This document shows positions 6,763-14,500 of a stretch of DNA of 43,846 nt, piece by piece (the stretch's first letter is position 1; each line of letters starts with the position of its first letter). Position numbers and translations under genes: made by a program. Below the pieces are notes generated by a model. It did not search any database. It had not been told where the DNA came from and saw only the letters and a list, made by a program, of their open reading frames with translations. The stretch comes from a virus, in IMG/VR virus record IMGVR_UViG_3300043409_001923, positions 1 to 43,846 of that record; one strand, 5' to 3'.

Positions 6763-8829
6763 TCAATCCTTGCGGTAGCGGTAGGCTTCGAAGCCGGCCG
6801 CAGCAAGCGGCAGGTTCTCGGCCCAAGGGGGCGTGGTTGCCATCAATCCGGCCAGGTGGTCGGCGTTGAATTTTTTGCGGTCGGGTGCTTCGGTGATGTT
6901 TTCGTCGTGCACCGTCAGCACAATCTCGTAGCCAGCGGCTTCAATGGCCGGCATGTTGCAGGCGAGTACATCGCGGCTGGCGGCCTGGGTCACGTTCTCG
7001 GCGAGCTTGCCGCCGTAGGTCTTGAGGCGCGACCACTTGCGGGAATACTGATTGACGCCCATGTACGAGAGCTTGCCGGCTTCATCAACCTGCGGGCTCG
7101 GGTAGCACAGGAAGCGGCCGGACGGCAGGCGGATACGCAGCCACGCGCCGTCGCGGCGCAGCTTGAGCATGCGGCATTCATAGGTCACGCCAGGGCGCAG
7201 CACGGCCAGGCGGGCGGCTTCGTCGAGGTCTTTCCAGAATGAAGCGATGGCCGGGTGGGCGTAACGCCACGAGCGCTTGAACGAATCGCAGACCAGCCAG
7301 GCGCGGTCGGTCAGGTCGAAGGTCGGGCGGCCTTGCTGCTTTGTCCATTCCAGCGCCTTGGCGGCTTCGGCCAGGATGTTGGCCGGGATAGCGCCGATGG
7401 CCTGCTCGCCCATGGCTTCGAGGTCGATACCGTAAGCGGCCGCAAACGTGAGGAAGGCACTGACCCCGCCTTCGTAGCCGAGGGCGAGTTCCTGCACCTT
7501 GCCGACTTGCCGGTTGTCCTTGGTCACGGCTTCGGGCTTGATGCCGAACGACTTGGCATAGGCCAGCTTGTAGAGGTCGTGGCCCTTGCCGGCGTCGTAG
7601 TCGCGGAAGGCCTGCAGCTTCCATTCCTCGCCGGCCAGCCAGGCGAGCACCCGGCCTTCGATGTTGGACAGGTCAGCAACCACCAGCTTCTTGCCGGCGG
7701 GCGCAACGATGGCCCCACGAATGGCGCTGCTCGTCAGCTCCATGACGTTGCCGAACAGCAGGTCTTCGCAATCCGATTTCATCGCCTCGATGCCGAGGTC
7801 GATCTTGTCTTGATCGAGCACCGGGCGCGGCAGGTTTTGCGGCTGGAACAGGCGACCGGCCCAGCGGCCCGTGCGGCTGGCCCCGTTGAATTGCAGGGTG
7901 CCGCGCAGGCGGCCGTCGCAGCTCACGGCCTTGACGAGGGTTTTATATTTGCTCGTGCTGGTGGTGCTGGCCTGCAAGCGGATGGCGAGCAGTTCGCGCA
8001 ACTCGGGCGGCAGGTCGGCGTCATTGACGCGCCGTTCCAGCGTGCTTTGCTGCATGTCCGGCAACTCGATGCCGTAGGCGGCCGTCAAATGCTTGAGCAA
8101 GGCGTCGCGCTGCGTGGCCGACTGCACCACGCCTTCGGTCAGCTTGTCGGTGCGGGCGGCAAGAATCTTTTGCGCGCGTTCCACGGCACGAATGGCGGCG
8201 TGGGCGAGGTCGACGTCGACCTTGACGCCTCGGTCGTTGATGCGCTGGTCGAGGTGCCACAAGGCCAACTCACTGCCCTGGAAGTTCCACACCGGCAGCT
8301 TCTTGTCGATCGCGCGCATGGCCTCGATGTCGAGCGCGGCGTACTCCACGAACTTGGCCCACTCGGCGGGGTGTGTTTCGCGCGTGGCGCGGCGCACCTT
8401 GCTGGTGGCCGGGCGCGGCTTGCAGAACAGCATGATGAGCTGACGGCCGGCTTTGTCCTTGGCCTTGTCGGTCGGCACCTTGAGGATGTCGCACAGATCG
8501 CCCAGCGAGCCCGGCAGGGAGTGGGCCAGGGCCCTGACCATGGTGTCGCGCCAGCGGTCGAGCGACGAGCACCACTCGGGCATGGCGTGGTGCAGCACCG
8601 TGCGGTCAAAATGCGAATTGTGAGCGCACACCGTAACGCCCTGGACACATAAGGCGGCGGCCAGTTTGTCGGGTATGCGCCGGGTTTCGGTACGGTCCCA
8701 CACGCTGACCGGGCCGTCGTCGATGGCGTAGGCAAAAAGCATGACTTCCGCGTGTTCGGCGTAGGCGTGGGTGCCGTTGGTGATCGGCACTTCGCTGTAG
8801 GTTTCGAGGTCCAAATAAAGCGTGGTCAT
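6763..8829 (-). CDS. Phage DNA polymerase, family A (Pol I-like)
   Basis: 688 residues from ATG 8829 (MTTLYLDLETYSEV, placing exonuclease motif I at the N-terminus as in relatives); a longer frame to 8907 runs through an inverted repeat and is unlikely. Domains: 3'-5' exonuclease (DLETYS at about 8-13; further acidic motifs to about 190), then polymerase with motif A VVADLSNIEGR, motif B NRQVGKVQELALGYEGG and motif C LTVHDENITE. These carry the two metal-binding aspartates and the O-helix Lys/Tyr. It replicates the phage genome together with the primase-helicase of the rightward operon and the ssDNA-binding protein just upstream. Confidence 0.93.
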   Translation of the reverse strand: MTTLYLDLETYSEVPITNGTHAYAEHAEVMLFAYAIDDGPVSVWDRTETRRIPDKLAAALCVQGVTVCAHNSHFDRTVLHHAMPEWCSSLDRWRDTMVRALAHSLPGSLGDLCDILKVPTDKAKDKAGRQLIMLFCKPRPATSKVRRATRETHPAEWAKFVEYAALDIEAMRAIDKKLPVWNFQGSELALWHLDQRINDRGVKVDVDLAHAAIRAVERAQKILAARTDKLTEGVVQSATQRDALLKHLTAAYGIELPDMQQSTLERRVNDADLPPELRELLAIRLQASTTSTSKYKTLVKAVSCDGRLRGTLQFNGASRTGRWAGRLFQPQNLPRPVLDQDKIDLGIEAMKSDCEDLLFGNVMELTSSAIRGAIVAPAGKKLVVADLSNIEGRVLAWLAGEEWKLQAFRDYDAGKGHDLYKLAYAKSFGIKPEAVTKDNRQVGKVQELALGYEGGVSAFLTFAAAYGIDLEAMGEQAIGAIPANILAEAAKALEWTKQQGRPTFDLTDRAWLVCDSFKRSWRYAHPAIASFWKDLDEAARLAVLRPGVTYECRMLKLRRDGAWLRIRLPSGRFLCYPSPQVDEAGKLSYMGVNQYSRKWSRLKTYGGKLAENVTQAASRDVLACNMPAIEAAGYEIVLTVHDENITEAPDRKKFNADHLAGLMATTPPWAENLPLAAAGFEAYRYRKD

Positions 8830-8846
8830 TGCGGGTCCGTGGTTGG

Positions 8847-8910
8847 TTTTTGCAGTGCCCTGCGGTTGATCCCGCAACCTTTCTCCTATAGAGGCAGGGC
8901 ACTGCAAAAA
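8847..8910. repeat. Perfect 17-bp inverted repeat in the polymerase leader
   Basis: TTTTTGCAGTGCCCTGC at 8847-8863 is exactly complementary to GCAGGGCACTGCAAAAA at 8894-8910, separated by 30 bp that contain a nested GGTTG/CAACC pair (8864-8868 and 8875-8879). In the polymerase mRNA it would form a large stem-loop just upstream of the start codon. It shares its left-hand bases with the T run of the terminator at 8906-8926. It could be an attenuator, antiterminator, RNA-stability element or protein-binding site. Confidence 0.7.
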
Positions 8911-8926
8911 GCCCTCTTTCGAGGGC
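8906..8926 (-). terminator. Intrinsic terminator after the ssDNA-binding protein gene
   Basis: On the minus strand, GCCCTC, loop GAAA, GAGGGC is followed by TTTTT, 8 bp after the stop of the ssDNA-binding protein gene. It would stop or attenuate leftward transcription before the polymerase and integrase genes, so read-through or antitermination would be needed. Its T run is part of the adjoining 17-bp inverted repeat. Confidence 0.7.
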
Positions 8927-8933
8927 GCGAGGG

Positions 8934-9482
8934 TTAAACGAGGTCGTCGGCGGTTGCGCCTTCGGCGATGTCGTCGAACTCGTCTTCACTGGCGGCACCG
9001 CCACCGGCAAAGGCGTCGCCATCCTTGAAGAACTGAACACCGCGCAGGCTGGCGTTGATGCGCTTGCCGTAGTTGTTGTCCTGCGCCCACAGTTCGACGC
9101 TGGCATTCACGTAGCAGCCGGCATACGGCTTGCCGTCCTGCTCGGCCAGGGGCGACTTGTCCTTGTCGATGACCAGCGGGCGGGTGGCGCTGCGCGCGGA
9201 CACGTACAGGTTGCCGGGGAAGCCGTCATAGTTCGACTTGAGGTCGCCGTCGTGCAGGGCCACCTTGTCGGTGGCGCGCATCTGCTTGAGCACGGCGTCG
9301 GCCTTGGTGCCCCACTTCTCTTTTGCCACTTGCTCGATGGCCTGATTCAGCGCCTTGACCTGGGGGTCGGCGGGGTCAATCAGGAACGAGGCGGAAAAAG
9401 CGGGCTTGCCTTCGCCATTCACGGTTTTGGCTTCGAAGAGCACCGGGAAGGCCAGGCGCACGTTGTTGAGTTTTACTTTCAT
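8934..9482 (-). CDS. Phage ssDNA-binding protein (Enc34/DUF2815 family)
   Basis: 182 residues from ATG 9482, with AAGGAG upstream; the longer frame to 9509 overlaps the neighbour needlessly. The opening MKVKLNNVRLAFPVLFEAK, the central YDGFPGNLYVSARS, then GKPYAGCYVNASVELWAQDN and GKRINASLRGVQFFKDG follow the Enc34 ssDNA-binding fold. The C-terminus is acidic (SEDEFDDIAEGATADDLV), as in many ssDNA-binding proteins that recruit partners through their tails. It should coat single strands during replication and recombination with the polymerase and DUF2800 nuclease in the same operon. Confidence 0.85.
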   Translation of the reverse strand: MKVKLNNVRLAFPVLFEAKTVNGEGKPAFSASFLIDPADPQVKALNQAIEQVAKEKWGTKADAVLKQMRATDKVALHDGDLKSNYDGFPGNLYVSARSATRPLVIDKDKSPLAEQDGKPYAGCYVNASVELWAQDNNYGKRINASLRGVQFFKDGDAFAGGGAASEDEFDDIAEGATADDLV

Positions 9483-9484
9483 GG

Positions 9485-9661
9485 TTAAAGCTCCTTGGTT
9501 TGGAAACACTGGGGGTGGTCACGCTTGACCCGCTCGACGGCTTTCTCGATGGCTTTCACACGCGCGAGCGGGTCATTGCGCGTGATGGGGGTTTGTGCCG
9601 CCTGCTGTAGCAGCGTTGCGGCTTCTTGAGGCAGGACACCGGCAGGCGGCGGGGTTTTCAC
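9485..9661 (-). CDS. 58-residue hypothetical protein, coupled GTG start
   Basis: The start is a GTG at 9661 overlapping the DUF2800 stop (GTGA), with GGGGAGG just upstream; the longer frame to 9802 is antisense noise. The peptide opens [20 protein letters not shown] and has a charged helical second half ([20 protein letters not shown]). Wedged between a RecB-like nuclease and an ssDNA-binding protein, it may be a small partner of one of them. No family recognised. Confidence 0.6.
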   Translation of the reverse strand: MKTPPPAGVLPQEAATLLQQAAQTPITRNDPLARVKAIEKAVERVKRDHPQCFQTKEL

Positions 9662-10911
9662 ACCAAGTCCTCCCCGGTGTCGGTCACGTCGGCGAACTCG
9701 TCGGCGGATGCCGTCACGTTGAGGGCGGGGCGCTTGTCGCTGGCCGGGGCCACGCTGGGCTTGCCTTCGCTTTGCGTGATAAGTTCCTGCAAGCGCGGCC
9801 ACTGGCGGGGCCCGATGGTGCCGGCCTTGTGCAGCTTGTCGGCGGTGGTCGGGCTAATCAGGCTGAAGTCGTACATCTCTTCCAGCTTCAGGCGCATCGA
9901 CTTCATGGCCGCCTCGACCTCGGCGTCGTTCGTCCAGCGGCGGGAACCACGGCGGCCCTCAACCAGCTTGAAGCCGGGCACTGCACGGCCGGCCAGCAGT
10001 TCGCTCTCGGCCCGGGCGCGGATAGCCTTGCACCAGCCTTCGATCAGATCCACCGCACCCAGCAGGTTGCCCAGCGTGGCGTTGTCGACGGTGCGCTCGG
10101 CGGCATGCTCGATCTGCGGCGCGACCGGCTGCTCGATATCCACAAAGTCGTCGGCAACGGTGGCCAGCACGTGGTTGGTCAGCGCCGGGCAGATCGCCTT
10201 GGCCTTGCAGAAACGACACTGCTTGTCGCCGGGGGTGAGGTCTTCCGCTTCGTCGACGCCCAGTTCGAGACACTTCAGCGCCCATTCTGCGCGGGGCTTG
10301 ATACGTTCCTCGAAGGTGCGCAGGTTGGCACCCGGCAGGCCTGGGCCGGAAGTAACCGGAATGGCCCACTCGCTGACATGATCGAGGCGCGGCTGGTGGA
10401 TGACCATGCGCACGCCTTTGAACTCGCCGAGGAATTCATATTCGGCGAGGGCGGCCGACGCATAGATCGCCAGTTGCTCGTTCTGTTCGGCATCGACCTT
10501 GACGCCTCGGCCGTACTTCAAATCGACGATGATGAGTTCGTCGGCGGTCAGGACCACGGCGTCCGACGTGCCCTTGGCATCCGGCTCGCCGGTCAGGTGG
10601 GTGATGCTCAGGCGCTGCTCGACCATGAGTTCGCCCTTGAGCGAACGCACGTAATCGACGTACTTCTGCACCTGGGCGGCCATGTCGACCGTGACTTCCC
10701 ACTCCTTGCTGCCGACCTTTATCAGGCGGCCGAGATAGGCGGTCGTGTCGTTGTCCGTGGCCAGGGTCATGGCGGCCAGTTCGTGCGCGGCGGTGCCCTC
10801 GTCGGCGAAGTCGCTGGAATCGTCCGGGCAGGTTGATTCAAGCGCGACACTGCCTGGGCACGCGGCCCAGCGGTGCGCGCTGCTTGGGGAGAGTTTGGCG
10901 TGCTCGGCCAT
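9658..10911 (-). CDS. DUF2800 protein, RecB/Cas4-like PD-(D/E)XK nuclease
   Basis: 417 residues. Opening [18 protein letters not shown] is the usual N-terminus of DUF2800. Nuclease motif residues are E98 (VEQRL), D117 (GTSDAVV) and D130-x-K132 (IIVDLKYG). One Cys near the N-terminus (C18) plus C-x2-C-x5-C ([12 protein letters not shown]) matches the Fe-S cluster spacing of AddB/Cas4-type exonucleases. It probably acts as an exonuclease in phage recombination or replication with the adjacent ssDNA-binding protein; DUF2800 next to DUF2815 is a recurrent phage pairing. The acidic C-terminal tail ([15 protein letters not shown]) resembles the neighbour's tail. Confidence 0.85.
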   Translation of the reverse strand: MAEHAKLSPSSAHRWAACPGSVALESTCPDDSSDFADEGTAAHELAAMTLATDNDTTAYLGRLIKVGSKEWEVTVDMAAQVQKYVDYVRSLKGELMVEQRLSITHLTGEPDAKGTSDAVVLTADELIIVDLKYGRGVKVDAEQNEQLAIYASAALAEYEFLGEFKGVRMVIHQPRLDHVSEWAIPVTSGPGLPGANLRTFEERIKPRAEWALKCLELGVDEAEDLTPGDKQCRFCKAKAICPALTNHVLATVADDFVDIEQPVAPQIEHAAERTVDNATLGNLLGAVDLIEGWCKAIRARAESELLAGRAVPGFKLVEGRRGSRRWTNDAEVEAAMKSMRLKLEEMYDFSLISPTTADKLHKAGTIGPRQWPRLQELITQSEGKPSVAPASDKRPALNVTASADEFADVTDTGEDLV

Positions 10912-10915
10912 GGTT

Positions 10916-11368
10916 TCAGGCCCCGGCCTTTTCAGCAGCGGCGATGATGTCGGCGAACTGCTCGGGCTTCACGTCGGGCAGCTTGGCCGCGCCAAACGCG
11001 GTCAGCACGGCCACCGCAGCGTCGCGGCCCTTCACCTTCGACAACTTGGTGATGGCAGCGGCCGCATCCTGGTAGGTCGGTGCATCGGCCGGGCGGTTGG
11101 CGTGGTCGTGCAATGCCTTTTCAGCAGCGGCGGCGGGCATTTGGGTAACGCCTTCCGCACCCGACGGCGGGAGAGTCGCCGGCTCGGGTGCGGTTTCCGT
11201 GGCGGCAACGTCGGCCGGGCGAGAAAGGGAGACTTCCGGCGTGTTGCTAGCAGTGTTTTGAGCCACCGCTGCCTGGGCTTTCTTCAGTCTTGCCGCCGGG
11301 TTCATAAGGGCAGCCATGACGATATTCAGTTGATCGGGATTGGAAATGGTGATGGTCATCGGGAACAT
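10916..11368 (-). CDS. Ala-rich hypothetical early protein
   Basis: 150 residues from ATG 11368, which has AAGGAG upstream; the longer frame to 11509 lies over the neighbouring gene. It opens [20 protein letters not shown], has a low-complexity Ala/Pro/Glu linker (about 40-90), and ends in a compact helical domain with [20 protein letters not shown] and [16 protein letters not shown]. That C-terminal part resembles small domains in phage recombination or ssDNA-annealing accessory proteins, but I do not recognise a family. Second in line upstream of the DUF2800 nuclease. Confidence 0.65.
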   Translation of the reverse strand: MFPMTITISNPDQLNIVMAALMNPAARLKKAQAAVAQNTASNTPEVSLSRPADVAATETAPEPATLPPSGAEGVTQMPAAAAEKALHDHANRPADAPTYQDAAAAITKLSKVKGRDAAVAVLTAFGAAKLPDVKPEQFADIIAAAEKAGA

Positions 11369-11381
11369 GGTTTGAATCTCC

Positions 11382-11771
11382 TTACTTGGTGTTTTTGGCG
11401 AGGTCCGCCAGGCGGGAAAGAACATCGCCGGCATCGGTGGCAATGTCGAAAAACTGGTCAGCCCGTTGCAACTTGGCGCGCAACTGGTCGGGCGTGTGGA
11501 TGTCGTCATCGTTCAGGACTTGCAGCAGCTCGGCCATTTCCTTGAGGCTGGACGGGTGCGACTCGCACACGGCCTTGAGGTCGTTGCAGTCGATTTCGTA
11601 GTCGTCGACGACTTCACGAAAGCCGGGGTCTTCCTGATCGAGCAGGGCTTCAAAGCGGGTGAGCAGTTCGACCTCGGCGGCCGTGCTGGTCAAGGGGTCG
11701 AGTTCGGAATGCAGCGCCATGACGAGGTGGCTATCGTCCATGGAGGCCATGAGGTTCGCGGTCAGGGCCAT
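11382..11771 (-). CDS. Acidic hypothetical early protein
   Basis: 129 residues, acidic and helical, opening MALTANLMASMDDSHLVMAL, with EVELLTRFEALLDQE and a C-terminal QLRAKLQRADQFFDIATDAG. No Cys pairs, membrane segments or known motif. It begins 3 bp after the stop of a 32-codon ORF and ends just before the next gene's ribosome site, so it belongs to the leftward early operon. Many phage proteins at this position bind host or DNA targets; here the role is unknown. Confidence 0.65.
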   Translation of the reverse strand: MALTANLMASMDDSHLVMALHSELDPLTSTAAEVELLTRFEALLDQEDPGFREVVDDYEIDCNDLKAVCESHPSSLKEMAELLQVLNDDDIHTPDQLRAKLQRADQFFDIATDAGDVLSRLADLAKNTK

Positions 11772-11774
11772 GGC

Positions 11775-11873
11775 TTACAGCCCGCAGCACATAAAGAGGA
11801 CATCGACGAACGAGGCATCGCCTGTGCGTGCGCCTTGCTCGATGCACATTTGGAGGTATTGCTGGTTGAACAT
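11775..11873 (-). CDS. 32-residue first ORF of the leftward operon
   Basis: From ATG 11873, with AAGGAGCGC upstream, it encodes MFNQQYLQMCIEQGARTGDA and ends FVDVLFMCCGL. The longer frame to 11957 would start inside the operators and is not credible. It is the first translated element downstream of the leftward promoter. Three Cys residues and a hydrophobic end are the only notable features. It may be a leader peptide coupling the next gene. Confidence 0.5.
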   Translation of the reverse strand: MFNQQYLQMCIEQGARTGDASFVDVLFMCCGL

Positions 11874-11902
11874 GGTTTGCGCTCCTTGTTGTTGATGGAG
11901 CA

Positions 11903-11932
11903 ATATTAAAACAATTGTTTTCTGTCGGTCAA
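11903..11932 (-). promoter_or_regulatory. Leftward early promoter (PL-like)
   Basis: On the minus strand: -35 TTGACC (11932-11927), an 18-nt spacer, -10 TAATAT (11908-11903). It drives the whole leftward operon beginning at 11873. One operator fills the spacer and a second abuts the -35, so repressor binding would block polymerase. The layout repeats that of the rightward promoter at 13437-13466. Confidence 0.85.
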
Positions 11933-11945
11933 TAACAATTGTTGT
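11908..11945. promoter_or_regulatory. Two left operators (OL-like)
   Basis: AAAACAATTGTTTT (11908-11921, a perfect palindrome) and, on the minus strand, ACAACAATTGTTAT (11945-11932). Both hold the AACA-NN-TGTT core found three times between cI and cro. Centres are 24 bp apart, close to the spacing that lets lambda-type repressor dimers cooperate. Confidence 0.85.
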
Positions 11946-11969
11946 ATTTCTACACAAATTTTTTTCAAC

Positions 11970-11991
11970 AAAAAGCCCGCACGCGGCGGGC
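11970..11991 (-). terminator. Terminator of the lysogeny operon
   Basis: On the minus strand, GCCCGC, a 5-nt loop, GCGGGC and then a T run. It lies just downstream of the lipoprotein gene and separates the lysogeny operon from the leftward promoter. Confidence 0.8.
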
Positions 11992-12011
11992 CAAGTTGAA
12001 ATCAGGAAAAG

Positions 12012-12389
12012 CTAAATACTGGGGGCGGGTGGCGGCGGGGGCGGTACGTATCTTTCGTCGACGCATTGATAGACGATTCGGTAGGTCTTTGACCAGCACG
12101 GGCTAAGGCCTTGCGGATGGCAGGCTATCTGAACTGGTAACTGGCTGTTGAAAACCTCCGCGCCGGCATACCCCCAGTTCTTGCACCGCCTGGCGGCCTC
12201 GGCGTTTGCCTGCTGCGCGTCCCACTGAACCTCTGTTTCGCTGATCCCCATCTTTGGCGGCACTTCAATACCAAGGACAACCGCGCCGTCTGCCTTGCTG
12301 CCGCCTACACCGACCCAGTTCATCCTTTCGATTGTCGTGCAGCCGGCGAGCGCAGTTGCGGTCAACATGGAAATCAGGGCGGTTTTCAT
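12012..12389 (-). CDS. YecR-like lipoprotein, candidate lysogenic-conversion gene
   Basis: 125 residues: signal peptide with lipobox (TALAGC, Cys17), then a domain with AEAARRCKNWGYAGAEVFNS, HPQGLSPCWSKTYRIVYQCV and a Pro-rich tail. The GY..AE.F pattern and Cys spacing resemble the YecR-like lipoprotein family, whose role is poorly known. It is the third gene of the cI operon, overlapping the membrane-protein gene by four bases (ATGA). It should therefore be made in the lysogen and reach the outer membrane, a position suited to superinfection exclusion or surface change. Function inferred from location only. Confidence 0.7.
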   Translation of the reverse strand: MKTALISMLTATALAGCTTIERMNWVGVGGSKADGAVVLGIEVPPKMGISETEVQWDAQQANAEAARRCKNWGYAGAEVFNSQLPVQIACHPQGLSPCWSKTYRIVYQCVDERYVPPPPPPAPSI

Positions 12390-12715
12390 TCCGAGCGCCA
12401 GTTGCTTGGCGAGTGTTTCTTGAAGTAGGTATCTTTAACGGTTTGGTGAGCAGGGAAGTCTGGAACAGCATCAGGCGCATTTTCTTGCTGGGCGTGGTTC
12501 TTCGCGGTTTGCTTGCGGTCGGAATAGTCCCACCAAGCCTTTCGATAGGCCAGCAGAGCATACCAAACAGCAAAGAGCAGCAGGAAAGGCCAGAAGCAAA
12601 CCCACGCCAACCAGTGCGCTGGTCCGGGGGTGCCCCATTCATCGCGCCAGGGCAATACGGCCACCGCCAACAGCAGGCCAACAGCAATTGACGCGAGCAT
12701 CCAGAGGGCGGTCAT
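12386..12715 (-). CDS. Membrane protein co-transcribed with cI
   Basis: 109 residues with two hydrophobic segments (about 3-20, ALWMLASIAVGLLLAVAV, and about 36-56, LAWVCFWPFLLLFAVWYALL), then a charged cytoplasmic-type tail. The ATG overlaps the cI stop (ATGA). Expression with the repressor suggests a lysogeny function such as superinfection exclusion, a role played by small membrane proteins in other prophages. No family recognised. Confidence 0.65.
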   Translation of the reverse strand: MTALWMLASIAVGLLLAVAVLPWRDEWGTPGPAHWLAWVCFWPFLLLFAVWYALLAYRKAWWDYSDRKQTAKNHAQQENAPDAVPDFPAHQTVKDTYFKKHSPSNWRSE

Positions 12716-13389
12716 AGTCCGCCCGCGCCGCTCTTGTCGCGGACGCGCCCGATGATGGTGATGTGCTCTTCGACCAGCTCGGGGGCGACCTCTTCGTCTT
12801 TATAGGCGGGGTTGTCGCTACGCAGCGTCAGCGTTCCGTTGAGGCGACGGTAGAGGCGTTTCAAGCGCAGCTCATTGCCGTAGCGAAGCGCGTAAACCTT
12901 GCCGTCAATGAGGTTCGTTCGGTCGTTTTCCGCCAGATTGACGAGCACTGAGTCGTTGGCAAACAGGAAGGGTTCCATGCTGTCGCCAATCACTTTGAAG
13001 CGGCGGACGTTGGCGGGGTTGATGCCGTATTTCTGGAACCACGAAAGCCGATAGGTGGCGCGTTCGCTTTCCTCGATCAGTTCGTAATTGATCTGGTGCC
13101 CATTGCCGGCGCTGAAATGCACGCGGTATTCCGGGATTTGAATGCTGTCGTCTGGGACCGGGTCTTCTGGATGTATCGCGGTCACGTTGGGCAGGCCGTC
13201 AATCAGCGTCGATACAGGAACCCCAAGTGCAGCAGCTAAATCCGCCGTGAAACGAGACGAGGCACTGTCTCTGTTTTCGAGCGCAGCAATAGCGCCCTGG
13301 GAAACCCTACCGTTGGTGCGGGCTGAGAGTTCGTCCTGGGTCCAGTCTTTAGCTTCACGGAGTTTTTTGAGGTTCTTGCCGAGTGCCAT
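12712..13389 (-). CDS. cI: CI-type phage repressor (HTH plus S24 peptidase)
   Basis: 225 residues. The N-terminal helix-turn-helix (about 5-60, LKKLREAKDWTQDELSARTN, then VSQGAIAALENRD) binds operators. The C-terminal LexA-like S24 domain carries a cleavage site A94-G95 (FSAGNG), catalytic S137 (GDSMEP) and K177 (LRLKRL). All parts needed for RecA-stimulated self-cleavage are present, so the prophage should be inducible by DNA damage. It is divergent from the Cro-like gene across a 108-bp region holding three operators, one only 12 bp upstream of its ATG, suggesting autoregulation. Two envelope-protein genes follow in the same operon. Confidence 0.93.
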   Translation of the reverse strand: MALGKNLKKLREAKDWTQDELSARTNGRVSQGAIAALENRDSASSRFTADLAAALGVPVSTLIDGLPNVTAIHPEDPVPDDSIQIPEYRVHFSAGNGHQINYELIEESERATYRLSWFQKYGINPANVRRFKVIGDSMEPFLFANDSVLVNLAENDRTNLIDGKVYALRYGNELRLKRLYRRLNGTLTLRSDNPAYKDEEVAPELVEEHITIIGRVRDKSGAGGL

Positions 13390-13400
13390 CTCTTCAATCT

Positions 13401-13461
13401 AAAACATTTGTTGTAGTAAAGCAAACAACAAATGTTTTGACCAAAGAACAACAAATGTTTT
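13401..13461. promoter_or_regulatory. Three right operators (OR-like) between cI and cro
   Basis: Copies: AAAACATTTGTTGT 13401-13414, ACAACAAATGTTTT 13425-13438, and ACAACAAATGTTTT 13448-13461. The first is the exact reverse complement of the other two. Centre spacings are 24 and 23 bp. They overlap the cI leader and the rightward promoter, and two more copies stand at the leftward promoter. This is the operator layout of a lambda-like bistable switch. Confidence 0.9.
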
Positions 13462-13466
13462 AACCT
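13437..13466 (+). promoter_or_regulatory. Rightward early promoter (PR-like)
   Basis: -35 TTGACC (13437-13442), 18-nt spacer, -10 TAACCT (13461-13466). An operator fills the spacer and another overlaps the -35, as at the leftward promoter. It would drive the Cro-like gene, the methyltransferase and the primase-helicase. Confidence 0.7.
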
Positions 13467-13497
13467 TGCAAATGTTCGTTATTTTAGGGGTTCAATT

Positions 13498-13736
13498 ATG
13501 ACAAGTCCATTACTTCGGGCCGTGGCTTCGGCAGGCTCACAATCTGAGCTAGCCCGGCGAATCGGCGTTCGCCAGATGCACGTGTGGAACTGGATAAACC
13601 GGTCGAAGGGCAAGGTTCCCGGCGAGTATGTTATCGCCATAGAAAAAGCGTCGGGCGTAAGCCGGCACGAGCTGCGCCCGGATTTATACCCGGTGGAGGA
13701 CTTCGACGACTGCACCGATAGCGAAGGCGGCGAAGT

Positions 13737-13740
<4 letters not shown>
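13498..13740 (+). CDS. Cro/YdaS-like helix-turn-helix regulator
   Basis: 80 residues from ATG 13498 with AGGGG 7 bp upstream. It opens MTSPLLRAVASAGSQSELAR and holds RIGVRQMHVWNWINR as recognition helix region, then KVPGEYVIAIEKASGVSRHELRPDLYP, the YdaS/Cro pattern. Divergent from cI and first on the rightward transcript, it is the expected Cro counterpart that favours lytic growth by competing for the operators. The acidic tail (EDFDDCTDSEGGEV) ends in a stop that overlaps the methyltransferase GTG. Confidence 0.85.
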
Positions 13741-14490
<750 letters not shown>

Positions 14491-14500
14491 GAGCGAGACG

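Noticed and set aside
8829-8907. N-terminal extension of the DNA polymerase to 8907
   Set aside because: The extension lies in the inverted repeat, lacks family similarity and places exonuclease motif I too far from the N-terminus.
8847-8910. 17-bp inverted repeat as a simple terminator
   Set aside because: Neither strand has a T run following the second arm (both have A), so it is not an intrinsic terminator by itself; the true terminator is the adjoining 8906-8926 hairpin.
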